Source of the DNA: an uncultured Altererythrobacter sp.
Lineage (GTDB): Bacteria > Pseudomonadota > Alphaproteobacteria > Sphingomonadales > Sphingomonadaceae
Assembly: GCA_913056125.1 (NCBI GenBank)
Contig: CAJXNC010000001.1
Coordinates: 62,001-126,000 of the forward strand
DNA: 64,000 nt
Reading direction: 5' to 3'
Shown here: piece by piece, positions 8,284 to 17,579 of the stretch
Layout: each line of letters begins with the position of its first letter
How positions within the stretch are numbered: position 1 is the stretch's first letter
Notes under the pieces: model-generated
Seen by the model: only the letters and a program-made list of their open reading frames with translations
What the model was told of the DNA's origin: nothing
Database searches by the model: none
Program-made: the position numbers and the translations under genes

Positions 8284-10827
8284 ATGCGTCTGCAGTCACG
8301 CCTGCTCTGTTTCTCGATGCTTCTTCCCGCGTCGCTTATGCTCGGCGCAGGGAGCGCGGCGGCCCAGTCGCTCTGGTCCGATCCGGCCACTTGGCCTTCG
8401 GGCGAAGTTCCGGCTGAAGGCGATGCCGTGACTATCGGTGAAGGGATGGATGTCATCCTCGATGTCAGCCCGCCCGCGCTGCGCAGCCTGACGATCAACG
8501 GCAAGCTCAGCTTTTCGGACGAGAGCGACATCGACCTTGTGACCGAGTGGATTTATGTCCCCGGCGGCGAGCTGGAGATCGGCACCCAAGCCAGCCCGCA
8601 TACGCGCCTCGCCACCATTACGCTTACCGACAATGTCCCCGGAGAGGACGTCAACACGATGGGCGATCGCGGTATCATGCTGATGCGCGGCACGCTCAAC
8701 CTGCATGGCGACCGGGAAAACAGCTGGACGAAACTCTCCGCCACCGCCGAAAAGGGTGCCACGAGCATTCAGGTGCTCGACGCCAGCGACTGGCGCGTGG
8801 GCGACGAGATCGTCCTTGCCTCGACAGACTTCAATCCGCGCCAGGCCGAGCGGCGCACCATCACTGCGGTGAATGGCAACGCGCTGAGCTTCGCCGAGCC
8901 GCTAGAATACATGCATTTCGGCGAAGTCACCTTCGGCGTGGACGAGCGCGGCGAAGTCGGCCTGCTGACCCGCAATATCCGCATCCGCGCTTCGGAAGAT
9001 GCCGATGCAAACGGCTTTGGCGGCCACATCATGGCGATGTCGGGTTCCGAAATGTATGTCGACAGCGTCGAGCTGTCCCGCATGGGACAGCACCTGACGC
9101 TCGCCCGCTATCCGATCCACTGGCACCTGATCGGCGAAGGCCAGGGCCAGTACATTCGCAATGCGGCGATCCACGATACTTACAGCCGCTGCGTGACAGT
9201 CCATGGCACGAACGACCTGCTGGTCGAAGGCAATGTCACCTTCAACACGGTCGGCCATTGCTTCTTCCTCGAGGACGGGATCGAGACGGGCAACCAGTTC
9301 GTCCGCAATCTCGGCATCCAGACCAAGTGCCACATGACCCTGCCATGTGAGCCGACAAACCTGACCCTGGACGAGCAGTCCACTGCCGGACAACGCTCGC
9401 CCAACATCCTAATCCCGTCTGACAATACGGTGTCGACCTTCTGGATCACCAATCCCGACAATCTCTACCGCGACAATGTGGCGGCAGGCTCCGACCAGAT
9501 CGGGTTCTGGATGGCCTTCCCGACTCATCCGACCGGCGCGTTCGAAGGCACGGAGATCGCCGCCCAGACATGGCCAGGCCGCACCCAGCTGCGCGGCTTC
9601 ATCGGCAATGTTGCCCATTCCAATTTCGACGGGCTGATGCTCGATCGCGGCCCCGGTCCCGACGGGACTTTCGGCATCGCCGGCCCCAACCTCATCGTTT
9701 ACAACGATCCCGCGGATACCAGCAGTGGCACGGTGGAATCGGTCGTCGCCGACGATTTCACCGCCTACAAGAACAGCAATGGTGCCATCTGGGGCCGAGG
9801 CGAATACCACCTCTACAGGAACCTCAAGCTGGCCGATAATGCGATCGGCTTTACCCATGCCTCGGGCGCACCCGGTGTCGCTCCCTATACGACGCGCGTG
9901 GTGGATTCGCTGTTCGTGGGTGAGAGCGACAATGTCGGCAATCCGACCACGCCGGCGGAGATCGCCTATGGACGCAGCCTGCCCAAGGTAGAGGCCGACT
10001 TCCCGATCCGCGGTTACGAGTATTACGACTTCCTCCACCATGTGGAGAACACCCGTTTCGTGAACTACGTGCCCAACACCACGCGCGATGCGGGCGCCTT
10101 GTCCTACCTGCTGTTCACCAGTTTCGGCATGAGCACGGAGAACACGGTCGAGGGGCTGACCTTCGAAAACGCACAGCCGGTCAGCTTCCCGCCGATCCAG
10201 CGCCGCTGGGCCTCGGATTATGGCCGCAGCGCCGCTTACAAGAGCGCCGCCTTCACCGATCTGGACGGTTCTGTCGGCGGTATTCCCGGCGCGACCATCG
10301 TCATCAATAACGGCATCGCGGCGAGCGAGGATGATTGCGAGATCAAGGCGAGCTGGAATGCGGCGATCTGCCCCGGCGATGTCGGCCGTTTCGCCATAGC
10401 CGGCAATTTCAGCGGCTTCTCTGCCGGTCCGATAGCCGAGCCGATCATCCTGCAGCGCAACGGCTTGCGCATGGAATATACCGGTGAGACCACGCTCGGC
10501 GCAGGGGCGGAGGTTCGGGTCGAGACGTCGCGCGAAAACCTGCAGGTTTCGCTTAACGAGATGGATAGCGGCTCGGCGGTCATCCTCGAATTCCCCGGCT
10601 ATGCCTCTGCCACTGGCGGTGTCGAGGCGGCCAGCATGGATGCCTTGCGCGCGGCCACGGAGACCTCCTTCTTCAGGGACGGAGATTCGCTCTGGGCCAA
10701 GCTGGTCGTCGACAATGAGGCCGGCCTCGAGATTGCGCCCGGCAGCAATGCCCCTCCCGGTTTTGCACCCCGCGCCATTCCCGTCGGGGCCTTTATCGAA
10801 GTGAGTAAGACCGGGCTGGGCGGCTAG
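8284..10827 (+). CDS. secreted CEMIP/TMEM2-like G8 and beta-helix protein, copy 2
   Basis: 847 aa from the ATG at 8284; the frame is open 40 codons further up, but that stretch contains the leader hairpin. Signal peptide to about residue 28 (GSAAA-Q), G8 domain (SLWSDPATWPSG start), beta-helix with RYPIHWH (Trp where the other copies have Phe), GHCFFLEDG, AAGSDQIGFW and AHSNFDG. The paired-cysteine segment DDCEIKASWNAAICPGD near residue 680 is shared with copy 1. A short tail insert (APPGFAPRAIP) precedes the closing VSKTGLGG. It overlaps the convergent amidohydrolase gene by four bases. It is closest in detail to copy 1, consistent with tandem duplication. Substrate unknown. Confidence 0.85.
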   Translation: MRLQSRLLCFSMLLPASLMLGAGSAAAQSLWSDPATWPSGEVPAEGDAVTIGEGMDVILDVSPPALRSLTINGKLSFSDESDIDLVTEWIYVPGGELEIGTQASPHTRLATITLTDNVPGEDVNTMGDRGIMLMRGTLNLHGDRENSWTKLSATAEKGATSIQVLDASDWRVGDEIVLASTDFNPRQAERRTITAVNGNALSFAEPLEYMHFGEVTFGVDERGEVGLLTRNIRIRASEDADANGFGGHIMAMSGSEMYVDSVELSRMGQHLTLARYPIHWHLIGEGQGQYIRNAAIHDTYSRCVTVHGTNDLLVEGNVTFNTVGHCFFLEDGIETGNQFVRNLGIQTKCHMTLPCEPTNLTLDEQSTAGQRSPNILIPSDNTVSTFWITNPDNLYRDNVAAGSDQIGFWMAFPTHPTGAFEGTEIAAQTWPGRTQLRGFIGNVAHSNFDGLMLDRGPGPDGTFGIAGPNLIVYNDPADTSSGTVESVVADDFTAYKNSNGAIWGRGEYHLYRNLKLADNAIGFTHASGAPGVAPYTTRVVDSLFVGESDNVGNPTTPAEIAYGRSLPKVEADFPIRGYEYYDFLHHVENTRFVNYVPNTTRDAGALSYLLFTSFGMSTENTVEGLTFENAQPVSFPPIQRRWASDYGRSAAYKSAAFTDLDGSVGGIPGATIVINNGIAASEDDCEIKASWNAAICPGDVGRFAIAGNFSGFSAGPIAEPIILQRNGLRMEYTGETTLGAGAEVRVETSRENLQVSLNEMDSGSAVILEFPGYASATGGVEAASMDALRAATETSFFRDGDSLWAKLVVDNEAGLEIAPGSNAPPGFAPRAIPVGAFIEVSKTGLGG

Positions 10828-12248
10828 GGACGCAGTTCCGCTGGGTCCAGCAGGGTTCCGTCGGTGACAACTGCACTCACCTGCTGCAGGTGGGCGAAGT
10901 CCTCCAACGGATTTGCGCGGACGAACAGCAAATCTGCTTCGTGGCCTGGCGCGATCCGGCCCGTCCGCTCGTCAATGCCGAGCAGTCTTGCGCCCTCGAT
11001 CGTTGCCATGCGCAGCACGGCCCATGCCGGAATGCCCGCCTCGCGGTGCAAAGCCATTTCGCGTGACATGCTGATCCCCGGCGCAACCCAGGGATTGGCG
11101 AGATCGGTGCCGATGGTCATCGGAACGCCCGCCTCATAGGCAAGCCGGGTCATCTCCAGCACCTTGGGCCAGACCTGCTGCGCGCGTGCGTAGTCCTCCG
11201 GCATCCAGCCAAGGTCGAAACGAAATAGCGTGCGCCAGTTCGTCACCATGTCGGGATGGGCAAAGGCAGCATCGCGCTCGGCCACTTCGGGCATATTGCC
11301 GTGGAAGGCAGGCTCGAAAGCGATCAGCGTGGCATCGAGATAGACCTGTTCGCGGGCAAGCGTCGCCAGCATCTCGCGCACCGGTTCGGACTGGAGGTCT
11401 GCCGCTTCGTACCATTCGAAAAAGGCGAAACTGCCCGGGCGGCGGCTAGCGAGGTATGCGTCACGGGCTTCGGCAGGAAGCAGGTCCGGGCTAATCGGCA
11501 TCATGTGGACCAGCGCATCGATCCCCAGCTCGGCAGCACGTGTCCAGCTGACATCGGAGAGATGGCCGATCGCAGGCAAGCCATTGGCATGGGCGGCCGC
11601 AATGCCCTCCGCCACGTCTGTCTCGCTCAGCCCTTCATAGAGCTTGATGAAGTCTGCGCCTGCCGCCGCCTGCCGGTGCACGATATCGCCGATGGAGGTC
11701 GCCCCGTCCGGCTGGACCATCGGCCCGTCCACTTTCACGGGCTGGCGATTGACGAGCGGGGCGGCATGGTACGCTTCGGGCCCAAGCAGCGTACCGTCGG
11801 CCACCGCAGCCGAGTATGCTTGGTTCTCATCGAGGTCGCCGGCGGGATTGCGGACCGTGGTGACACCATAGGCAAGCAGCGCATTGGCATTGAAAGCGTA
11901 TATGTCTGCCCTGTCCTCGATCACCATGACAGGCGCACCGTCGCGCATATCGATCGCGACCGGGCCCCAGGTTACATGCGCATGGGTATCAATCAGGCCG
12001 GGGAGGGCGAATGTCCCGGAGAGATCGTGCATGTTGGCCCCGTCGGTTGCCACCGGCCGGCCAGTCCCTATTTCCGTGATGCGCGTGCCGTCCACCACGA
12101 TATAGCTGTCGGGCGTCAGCGTCTCCGTCTCGGGATCGACCAGCGTGGTGCCAAAATAGATGTCCCGGTCACGCGCATGGATCTGTGCGGGCAGGGCGAG
12201 GGCCAGCGCGGAAGCCGCGAAAAGGGCGGTGGTCGGTCGGGCATGCAT
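10824..12248 (-). CDS. exported metal-dependent amidohydrolase, imidazolonepropionase-like
   Basis: 474 aa. Signal peptide to about residue 25 (QIHA-R), then an amidohydrolase-superfamily barrel: metal-binding HAH in LIDTHAHVTWG, a candidate bridging Lys in FIKLYEG, His in AIGHLSD, and the late Asp in IGTDL. Related exported enzymes of this group are often prolidase or cyclic-dipeptide/hydantoin hydrolases; the exact substrate cannot be read here. It is convergent with CEMIP-like copy 2 and its upstream region repeats the leader of the CEMIP-like genes, so it probably belongs to the same regulon and acts in the periplasm or outside the cell. Confidence 0.82.
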   Translation of the reverse strand: MHARPTTALFAASALALALPAQIHARDRDIYFGTTLVDPETETLTPDSYIVVDGTRITEIGTGRPVATDGANMHDLSGTFALPGLIDTHAHVTWGPVAIDMRDGAPVMVIEDRADIYAFNANALLAYGVTTVRNPAGDLDENQAYSAAVADGTLLGPEAYHAAPLVNRQPVKVDGPMVQPDGATSIGDIVHRQAAAGADFIKLYEGLSETDVAEGIAAAHANGLPAIGHLSDVSWTRAAELGIDALVHMMPISPDLLPAEARDAYLASRRPGSFAFFEWYEAADLQSEPVREMLATLAREQVYLDATLIAFEPAFHGNMPEVAERDAAFAHPDMVTNWRTLFRFDLGWMPEDYARAQQVWPKVLEMTRLAYEAGVPMTIGTDLANPWVAPGISMSREMALHREAGIPAWAVLRMATIEGARLLGIDERTGRIAPGHEADLLFVRANPLEDFAHLQQVSAVVTDGTLLDPAELRP

Positions 12249-12284
12249 CGGAACGTGATCCTTTCGAATTGCTACGTTCCAGCA

Positions 12285-12345
12285 GTCCCCGGCGGGACGA
12301 ATTTCTTACAAACCAATTCTTTCCGCAGGCAGTTCGCCTTGCCAG
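12285..12345 (-). promoter_or_regulatory. shared promoter/leader element, divergent copy 5 (amidohydrolase)
   Basis: On the reverse strand: CTGGCA at 12345-12340, 17 bp, AAAGAA at 12322-12317, then stem GTCCC/GGGAC at 12298-12285 (loop GCCG). The hairpin starts 47 nt after the first hexamer, as in the CEMIP-like genes, but the arms are swapped and the second hexamer is degenerate. Confidence 0.45.
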
Positions 12346-12355
12346 CTTGTCGCGC

Positions 12356-14218
12356 CTAATTCAGCATTTCCAGCTGTTCCCCGGCTTCGAGCCAGCGCGT
12401 TTCCGCCTCTTCCAGCAAGGACGCTACGTCTGCGCGGCGCATGGACAGCTCCTGCACTGACATGCCCGCAAGCTTTCCTTCGGCCTTTGCCGGATCGATA
12501 AGCGCCGCATCGAGCCCGGCGCATTCGGCCTGTAGCCGGGCCATGTCCTTTTCCGCTTCTGTCACGAGCGCCTTGGCCTTGCGTGCCTCCTCGCGGTCAC
12601 GGGCAGCAGCCTTGCGGTCCTTCTTCCCGGATTTCGGCTTGCTATCCCCGGCAGGCTGGTTCCGGCCCAGCACGAAGTCGATATAGTCCTCCATGCTGCC
12701 ATCGAAATTGCGTGCGGTACCGCCATCGACCAGCACCAGCCGGTCGGCGGTAAGTTCCACCATGTGGCGATCGTGACTGATCAGGATCACCGCGCCCGAA
12801 TAATCGTTCAGCGCCTGCACCAATGCCTCGCGCGCATCGACATCGAGGTGGTTGGTGGGCTCGTCCAGGATCAGGATATGCGGCGCTTCATAGGTGATCA
12901 GCGCAAGCGCCAGCCGCGCCCGCTCCCCGCCGGACAATTTCGCCACCAGCGTGGTGGCCTTGTCCCCGGCAAATCCGAACCGTCCGAGCTGTGCGCGCAC
13001 GGCCGAAGGCGTCTTGCCTTCCATCAGCCTTGTCATGTGCTGCAGCGGCGTGTCGTCGCCCGAAAGCTCCTCCACCTGATACTGGGTGAAATAGCCGACC
13101 TTCATGCGCCCGGTGGCGAAGATCTCGCCTTCCATCGGCGCCAATTGTGCCGCCAGCAGGCGGGCGAGCGTGGTCTTGCCATTGCCGTTGCGGCCGAGCA
13201 GTGCGATCCGGTCATCCGGGTCGATCCGCAGGTTCAGCCGTCGCAGGATCGGTGTGTCGCCATACCCGACAGTGGCCATGTCGAGCGTGATCAGCGGCGG
13301 TTTCAGTTCCGTTGGCTGGGGGAAGTCGAAGCTGAGGCTGGGATCTTCCATCAGCGCTGCGATCGGCTGCATCTTCTCCAGCATCTTGGCGCGCGATTGC
13401 GCCTGTTTCGCGGTCGAAGCGCGCGCGCTGTTGCGGCGGACATAGTCTTCCAGCTTGGCCCGCTGGGCATCCTGCGCCGCCTTGGCTGCGGCCAGCTGTG
13501 CGGCGCGCTCGGCCCGCTGCCGCTCGAAGCTGTCATAGGTGCCGGGATAAAGCGTCAGCTGGCCGCCCTGCAGGTGCAGGATGTGGTCGACTACATTGTT
13601 GAGCAGGTCGCGTTCGTGGCTGATGACTATCAGTGTAGCGGGATAGGACTTGAGGAAGCTCTCCAGCCATAGCGTCGCTTCGAGGTCGAGATGGTTGCTG
13701 GGCTCGTCCAGCAGCAGCACGTCGGGCCGCGAAAACAGCAACGCGCCAAGCGCCACACGCATCTTCCAGCCGCCCGAAAAACTGTCGAGCGGCCGTTCCT
13801 GCATGTCCTCGTCGAAGCCCAGGCCCAGCAGGATGCGCGAAGCGCGAGCGGGCGCAGTATAGGCATCGATCGCGATCAGCCGCTCATACAGGTCGCCCAG
13901 TCGGTCCGGGTCCTCACAGGTCTCGGCTTCGGCCATGAGGCTGGTACGCTCGACATCGGCTGCCAGCACCGTCTCGAGCGGTGTGGCGCTGCCATGCGGT
14001 GCTTCCTGCGCAATATAGCCAAGACGTGCGCGGCGTGGCTTTTCGATCTCGCCCTCATCGGGTTCGATCTCGCCGATCAGTGCCTTCATCAATGTCGATT
14101 TGCCGGCACCATTGCGTCCGATCAGGCCCACACGCGCACCCGGCGGCACGGAGGCGCTGGCATGACCCAGAATGGTGCGTCCGCCAAGGCGCACGGTGAT
14201 GTTCCTGATCGTCAGCAT
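12356..14218 (-). CDS. ABC-F family ATPase (duplicated ABC cassette, no membrane part)
   Basis: 620 aa with two ABC ATPase cassettes. First: Walker A GRNGAGKST, signature FSGGWKMR, Walker B LLLLDEPSNHLD. Second: GRNGNGKTT, LSGGERARL, ILILDEPTNHLD. A basic linker between them matches the interdomain arm of ABC-F proteins, and a Lys/Glu-rich coiled-coil tail closes the protein, as in YheS/Uup relatives. ABC-F proteins act on the ribosome, for translation quality control or antibiotic protection. No transmembrane segments are present. A role in the surrounding degradation genes is not evident. Confidence 0.93.
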   Translation of the reverse strand: MLTIRNITVRLGGRTILGHASASVPPGARVGLIGRNGAGKSTLMKALIGEIEPDEGEIEKPRRARLGYIAQEAPHGSATPLETVLAADVERTSLMAEAETCEDPDRLGDLYERLIAIDAYTAPARASRILLGLGFDEDMQERPLDSFSGGWKMRVALGALLFSRPDVLLLDEPSNHLDLEATLWLESFLKSYPATLIVISHERDLLNNVVDHILHLQGGQLTLYPGTYDSFERQRAERAAQLAAAKAAQDAQRAKLEDYVRRNSARASTAKQAQSRAKMLEKMQPIAALMEDPSLSFDFPQPTELKPPLITLDMATVGYGDTPILRRLNLRIDPDDRIALLGRNGNGKTTLARLLAAQLAPMEGEIFATGRMKVGYFTQYQVEELSGDDTPLQHMTRLMEGKTPSAVRAQLGRFGFAGDKATTLVAKLSGGERARLALALITYEAPHILILDEPTNHLDVDAREALVQALNDYSGAVILISHDRHMVELTADRLVLVDGGTARNFDGSMEDYIDFVLGRNQPAGDSKPKSGKKDRKAAARDREEARKAKALVTEAEKDMARLQAECAGLDAALIDPAKAEGKLAGMSVQELSMRRADVASLLEEAETRWLEAGEQLEMLN

Positions 14219-14517
14219 GGCCGCGCGCCCTATCAGGGACTGCAGTGGAATTCTAATGGCAAAGCATGCAGCGGCATCAAGGGCGGGGTCATGGCGCGCC
14301 CGGACCCCAATGTATTCCGCATTTCTTGATCTTTCCTACTCCCGATCTGGCCTGCCATCGAATTGCGACCATGCAAGTGCTACCTGTCGAGCCCAGCCTT
14401 TCCCCGCCCTCCGAGCGCCGTGATCCACCCTCCTGGGTTTTTGCGAACAGGACAGTGTGTCAGGTGTGAGGGGTTAGGTGGATCTGGCCCGGCATCGGCA
14501 TTTGACCCAGCGCAAGG

Positions 14518-14538
14518 ATTGTATGTGCCGCTTACAAT
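14518..14538. promoter_or_regulatory. inverted repeat upstream of dioxygenase copy 2
   Basis: ATTGTA-N9-TACAAT lies 74 bp before the start of the gene at 14612, inside a 393-bp gap (14219-14611) that otherwise shows no coding potential. It has the size of a dimeric regulator site (LysR or GntR type). TTGACC at 14502 is a possible -35. Confidence 0.4.
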
Positions 14539-14611
14539 ATTTCACCCTCACCAAGACGAATCAGATGGCGGCAATTGAATGGTCTGGCCGCCTTGAGGAG
14601 GGAGAGTAGCA

Positions 14612-15880
14612 ATGGCTCAGATTGTTGGCGGTTTCGCCGTTTCCCATACGCCCACCATCGCCTTCGCGCAGGATGCGGGCAAGCAGGACGACCCGGTGTG
14701 GAAGCCGATTTTCGACGGTTTCGAACCGGTCAAGAAGTGGCTGGCGGACACCAAGCCCGACGTGATCATCTACGTCTACAACGATCACATGACCTCCTTC
14801 TGGATGCGGCACTACTCGCATTTCGCCATCGGCATTGGCGAAGAATATGCGGCAGCCGACGAAGGCGGCGGACCGCGCAAGATCCCGCCGATCAAGGGCG
14901 ATCCCGATTTCGCGCAGCACCTCGCCTTCGGCATGGTCGCAGACGAGTTCGACCTGTCCTATTGGCAGGGCATGGGGCTCGACCACGGCGCATTCTCGCC
15001 GCTTTCGGTCCTGCTGCCGCATTCGGACGAGGAAGGCTGGCCGTGCAAGATCGTGCCGCTCCAGTGCGGCGTGCTCGAACTGCCGATCCCCAAGGCCAAG
15101 CGCTTCTGGGATTTCGGCCGGAGCCTGCGCCGTGCGATCCAGAACTATCCCGCCGATATCAAGGTGGCGATTGCCGGCACGGGCGGCCTCTCGCACCAGG
15201 TCCATGGCGAACGCTGCGGCTTCAACAATGTCGAGTGGGACCATGAGTTCATGGACCGCCTCGCCAACGATCCCGAAGGGCTGCTCGACATCCCCGTGGG
15301 CGAGCTGGTCAAGCTCGGCGGCATGGAAGGCGCCGAGATCGTGATGTGGATGCTGATGCGCGGCGCGCTGGCTCCCAAGGTGAACGAGCTGCATCGCAGC
15401 TTCTTCCTGCCCTCGATGACCTCGATTGCCTCGATGGTGTTCGAGGATGCGGAGGAAGACCCTTCGCCCGAGAGCAAGGAAGACTACGCCAAGCGCATCT
15501 ATTGGGATGTCGCCCCGGCGCTCGACCTCGAGGGCACCTATCCCTTCACCATCACTCGCAGCGCCAAGGCGTGGCGGATCAACAATTTCCTCCACTCGAT
15601 TGTCGAGCCGGACTTCCGCGAGCGGTTCAAGACTGATTTCGAGGCCTTGGCGGACGAATATGAGCTGACCGAGGAAGAGAAGACCATGATCCGCGATCTC
15701 GATTGGATCGGCATGATCCATTACGGCGTGATCTTCTTCAATCTGGAAAAGCTCGCCCCGGTCGTGGGCCTCGGCAATATCGACGTCTATGCGGCGATGA
15801 AGGGGATGAGCGTCCCCGAATTCCAGAAGACCCGCAATGCGGCGATCAACTACTCGGTCGAGGCGGAACCCGCCGACTGA
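14612..15880 (+). CDS. fused LigB-LigA extradiol dioxygenase, gallate dioxygenase type (copy 2)
   Basis: 422 aa, collinear with the gene at 1645. His12 and His59 are kept; one extra residue (WMRHYSHF) shifts later ligands by one: His125 in GLDHGAFSP, His195 in GLSHQVHG and the Glu of GAEIVMW. The LigA-type part has RDLDWIGMIHYG, and the tyrosines of IDVYAAMKG and AINYSV are kept. GAGGAGGGAGAG is a strong ribosome site. Two nearly full-length paralogues within 12 kb suggest different substrates or inducers; the loop around residues 270-300 differs most. No ring-cleavage follow-up genes (hydratase, aldolase, transporter) are visible nearby. Confidence 0.85.
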   Translation: MAQIVGGFAVSHTPTIAFAQDAGKQDDPVWKPIFDGFEPVKKWLADTKPDVIIYVYNDHMTSFWMRHYSHFAIGIGEEYAAADEGGGPRKIPPIKGDPDFAQHLAFGMVADEFDLSYWQGMGLDHGAFSPLSVLLPHSDEEGWPCKIVPLQCGVLELPIPKAKRFWDFGRSLRRAIQNYPADIKVAIAGTGGLSHQVHGERCGFNNVEWDHEFMDRLANDPEGLLDIPVGELVKLGGMEGAEIVMWMLMRGALAPKVNELHRSFFLPSMTSIASMVFEDAEEDPSPESKEDYAKRIYWDVAPALDLEGTYPFTITRSAKAWRINNFLHSIVEPDFRERFKTDFEALADEYELTEEEKTMIRDLDWIGMIHYGVIFFNLEKLAPVVGLGNIDVYAAMKGMSVPEFQKTRNAAINYSVEAEPAD

Positions 15881-15904
15881 ACCGGGAAAAGCTAGGCAGG
15901 CGGG

Positions 15905-16951
15905 TTAATCGACGGGCAGGCCCAGCACGCGCGCCGGATTGTGCTTGAACATCAGGTCGAGCTCGTCCTCGGTGAAGCCCTCGGCGCGCAGCAGGTTTGC
16001 CGAAAGGACCAATGCGTCAGCATGGTTGGGCGTACCGACCAGCCCGCTATCGGTCGAGACGATGCAATGCTCGGGGCCAAGCGCGCGGATCATGGCGACC
16101 ATGCCCGGGCGGCTGGCATCCGAATAGAGCGTGTTGGCGACGACCTCGGCAAAGCCGCCTAGTGCCACTGCTTCGCGCAGTTGCTCGATGCTTGGGTCGG
16201 TATATTGTGGGCCGAGGCCGGGATGGGTGACGATGATCTTCTCGATCCCGCGTTCGCGCGCTGCATGCATGATCTGCAGCATTTCGGCCGAGTTCACATG
16301 GCCGGTGGCGAGCGTCAGGTCGTATTCGGCAATCAGGTCGAGCACTTCGAGGACTTGCGGCAACAACTCGCCATCCTCGGACACGCGGACGAAGGGACGG
16401 GTGTCGCCATTGACCATCACCTCATGCTCGGAATCATGCGTCGGCATCCACACGACCTTGCCGTAATGTCCGTCCATCTCGGCAAAGACGCGCACCGCCA
16501 TGGGGTTGATCCCGCCGACGCTGACATTGAGCGCGATTCCGCCGAACACTTCCAGATCGGGCGCAGCATATTTGCGCGTCAGATTGGCGATGGCCGCCGT
16601 CTCGGTCCAGTGACTCTTGATGACGATGGCGCGCATGCCGCGCTCCTGCGCGCGCGTGGCGATCTCGAAAGCGTCCCATTGCCGGTTATAGGTGTCGGGT
16701 CCGAAATGGGCGTGGATGTCCACCGCGCCATCGAGGATGCGGTCCTGCAGGTTCTGGTCTTCGGACGGTGTGGGATCGTAGCGGGAGAAGGCTGCCCATG
16801 CATTGCCGCCATTGTCGGGCACCGGCCTGACGACCGAGGGGATCGCGTCAGGTGCCCAACTGGTTGCCTCGCCATTTTCCTGCGCCAGCGCTGCGCCCGG
16901 CATGACTGCCAACAGCATGGCAAATCCCTTCAAGGCAAATTTCGATTTCAT
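15905..16951 (-). CDS. exported amidohydrolase-like protein (DUF6282-like)
   Basis: 348 aa from the ATG at 16951, after GGGAGAG. Signal peptide to about residue 23 (GAALA-Q). Metal-binding pattern of the amidohydrolase superfamily: DIHAHFGP near residue 75, HW in VIKSHWTE, H in ATGHVNS and VTHPGLG, and D in STDSGLVG. This arrangement resembles proteins annotated DUF6282. The signal peptide puts it in the periplasm, so it is unlikely to follow the cytosolic dioxygenase directly even though it is convergent with it. Substrate unknown. Confidence 0.72.
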   Translation of the reverse strand: MKSKFALKGFAMLLAVMPGAALAQENGEATSWAPDAIPSVVRPVPDNGGNAWAAFSRYDPTPSEDQNLQDRILDGAVDIHAHFGPDTYNRQWDAFEIATRAQERGMRAIVIKSHWTETAAIANLTRKYAAPDLEVFGGIALNVSVGGINPMAVRVFAEMDGHYGKVVWMPTHDSEHEVMVNGDTRPFVRVSEDGELLPQVLEVLDLIAEYDLTLATGHVNSAEMLQIMHAARERGIEKIIVTHPGLGPQYTDPSIEQLREAVALGGFAEVVANTLYSDASRPGMVAMIRALGPEHCIVSTDSGLVGTPNHADALVLSANLLRAEGFTEDELDLMFKHNPARVLGLPVD

Positions 16952-17003
16952 CGGCCGCTCTCCCAACAGTCCGGGAACGAGACTATCCGAGCGGCTGGCG
17001 CGG

Positions 17004-17435
17004 TCAATCGGTCAACTTGACCCTATCGGCGGGCTGGCTTTCCCGGCGCAGCGGCCAATCGATCGCATGGCTGCACCAAAGCGCCAACCAGATGAGCAGC
17101 GGTTGCGCCAGCATGCGCGGGACATGGTAGGCAAGGCCCCAGCCGCCATCCTAGCGTGCCAGGTCAAGCAGCATATGGTTCAGATTGGCCGGCCAGACGC
17201 ACAGTGCGTAAAGCGCCAGGCCGATACCCGCCACCCGGCGCAACCTTTTCGACCAGGGTTGGAGCAATGCCGCTGCCCCGACGAGCTCGGCGATCCCCGT
17301 CCAGAGGACTACAGTATCTGGGAAGGGGACCCATCCCGGCATGATCCGCAAGAAGGGATCGGGTGCTGTCAGGTGGAAATAGCCTGCCACGACATACAAG
17401 CTTGCAAGCAGCAGGCGCGCGATGCCGCGAATCAT
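17004..17435 (-). pseudogene. DoxX-like membrane protein, interrupted by an in-frame TAG
   Basis: The reading from 17435 gives a 94-residue hydrophobic protein (LLLASLYVVAGYFHL start) of the small DoxX-like type, ending at TAG (17153-17151). The same frame continues for 48 more codons to TGA at 17006-17004 and encodes what looks like the missing last helix, with AQPLLIWLALWC and IDWPLRR, as in related full-length proteins. One base change therefore appears to have split a roughly 142-codon gene. The first three helices might still be made. A sequencing error would give the same picture. Confidence 0.65.
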
Positions 17436-17579
17436 TCGGATAGTCGGTCACTGCGGGAGGAACTGTGCGGTCCTGCAGGCGCAAAACCCTAGGAGCGGCT
17501 GCGAAGGACCTGCCATGCGCTTCCAGCCGGCAAGACAGGCAACCCCGCCGGCAAATCCCGTTCGATCCTGTGCGAAATT

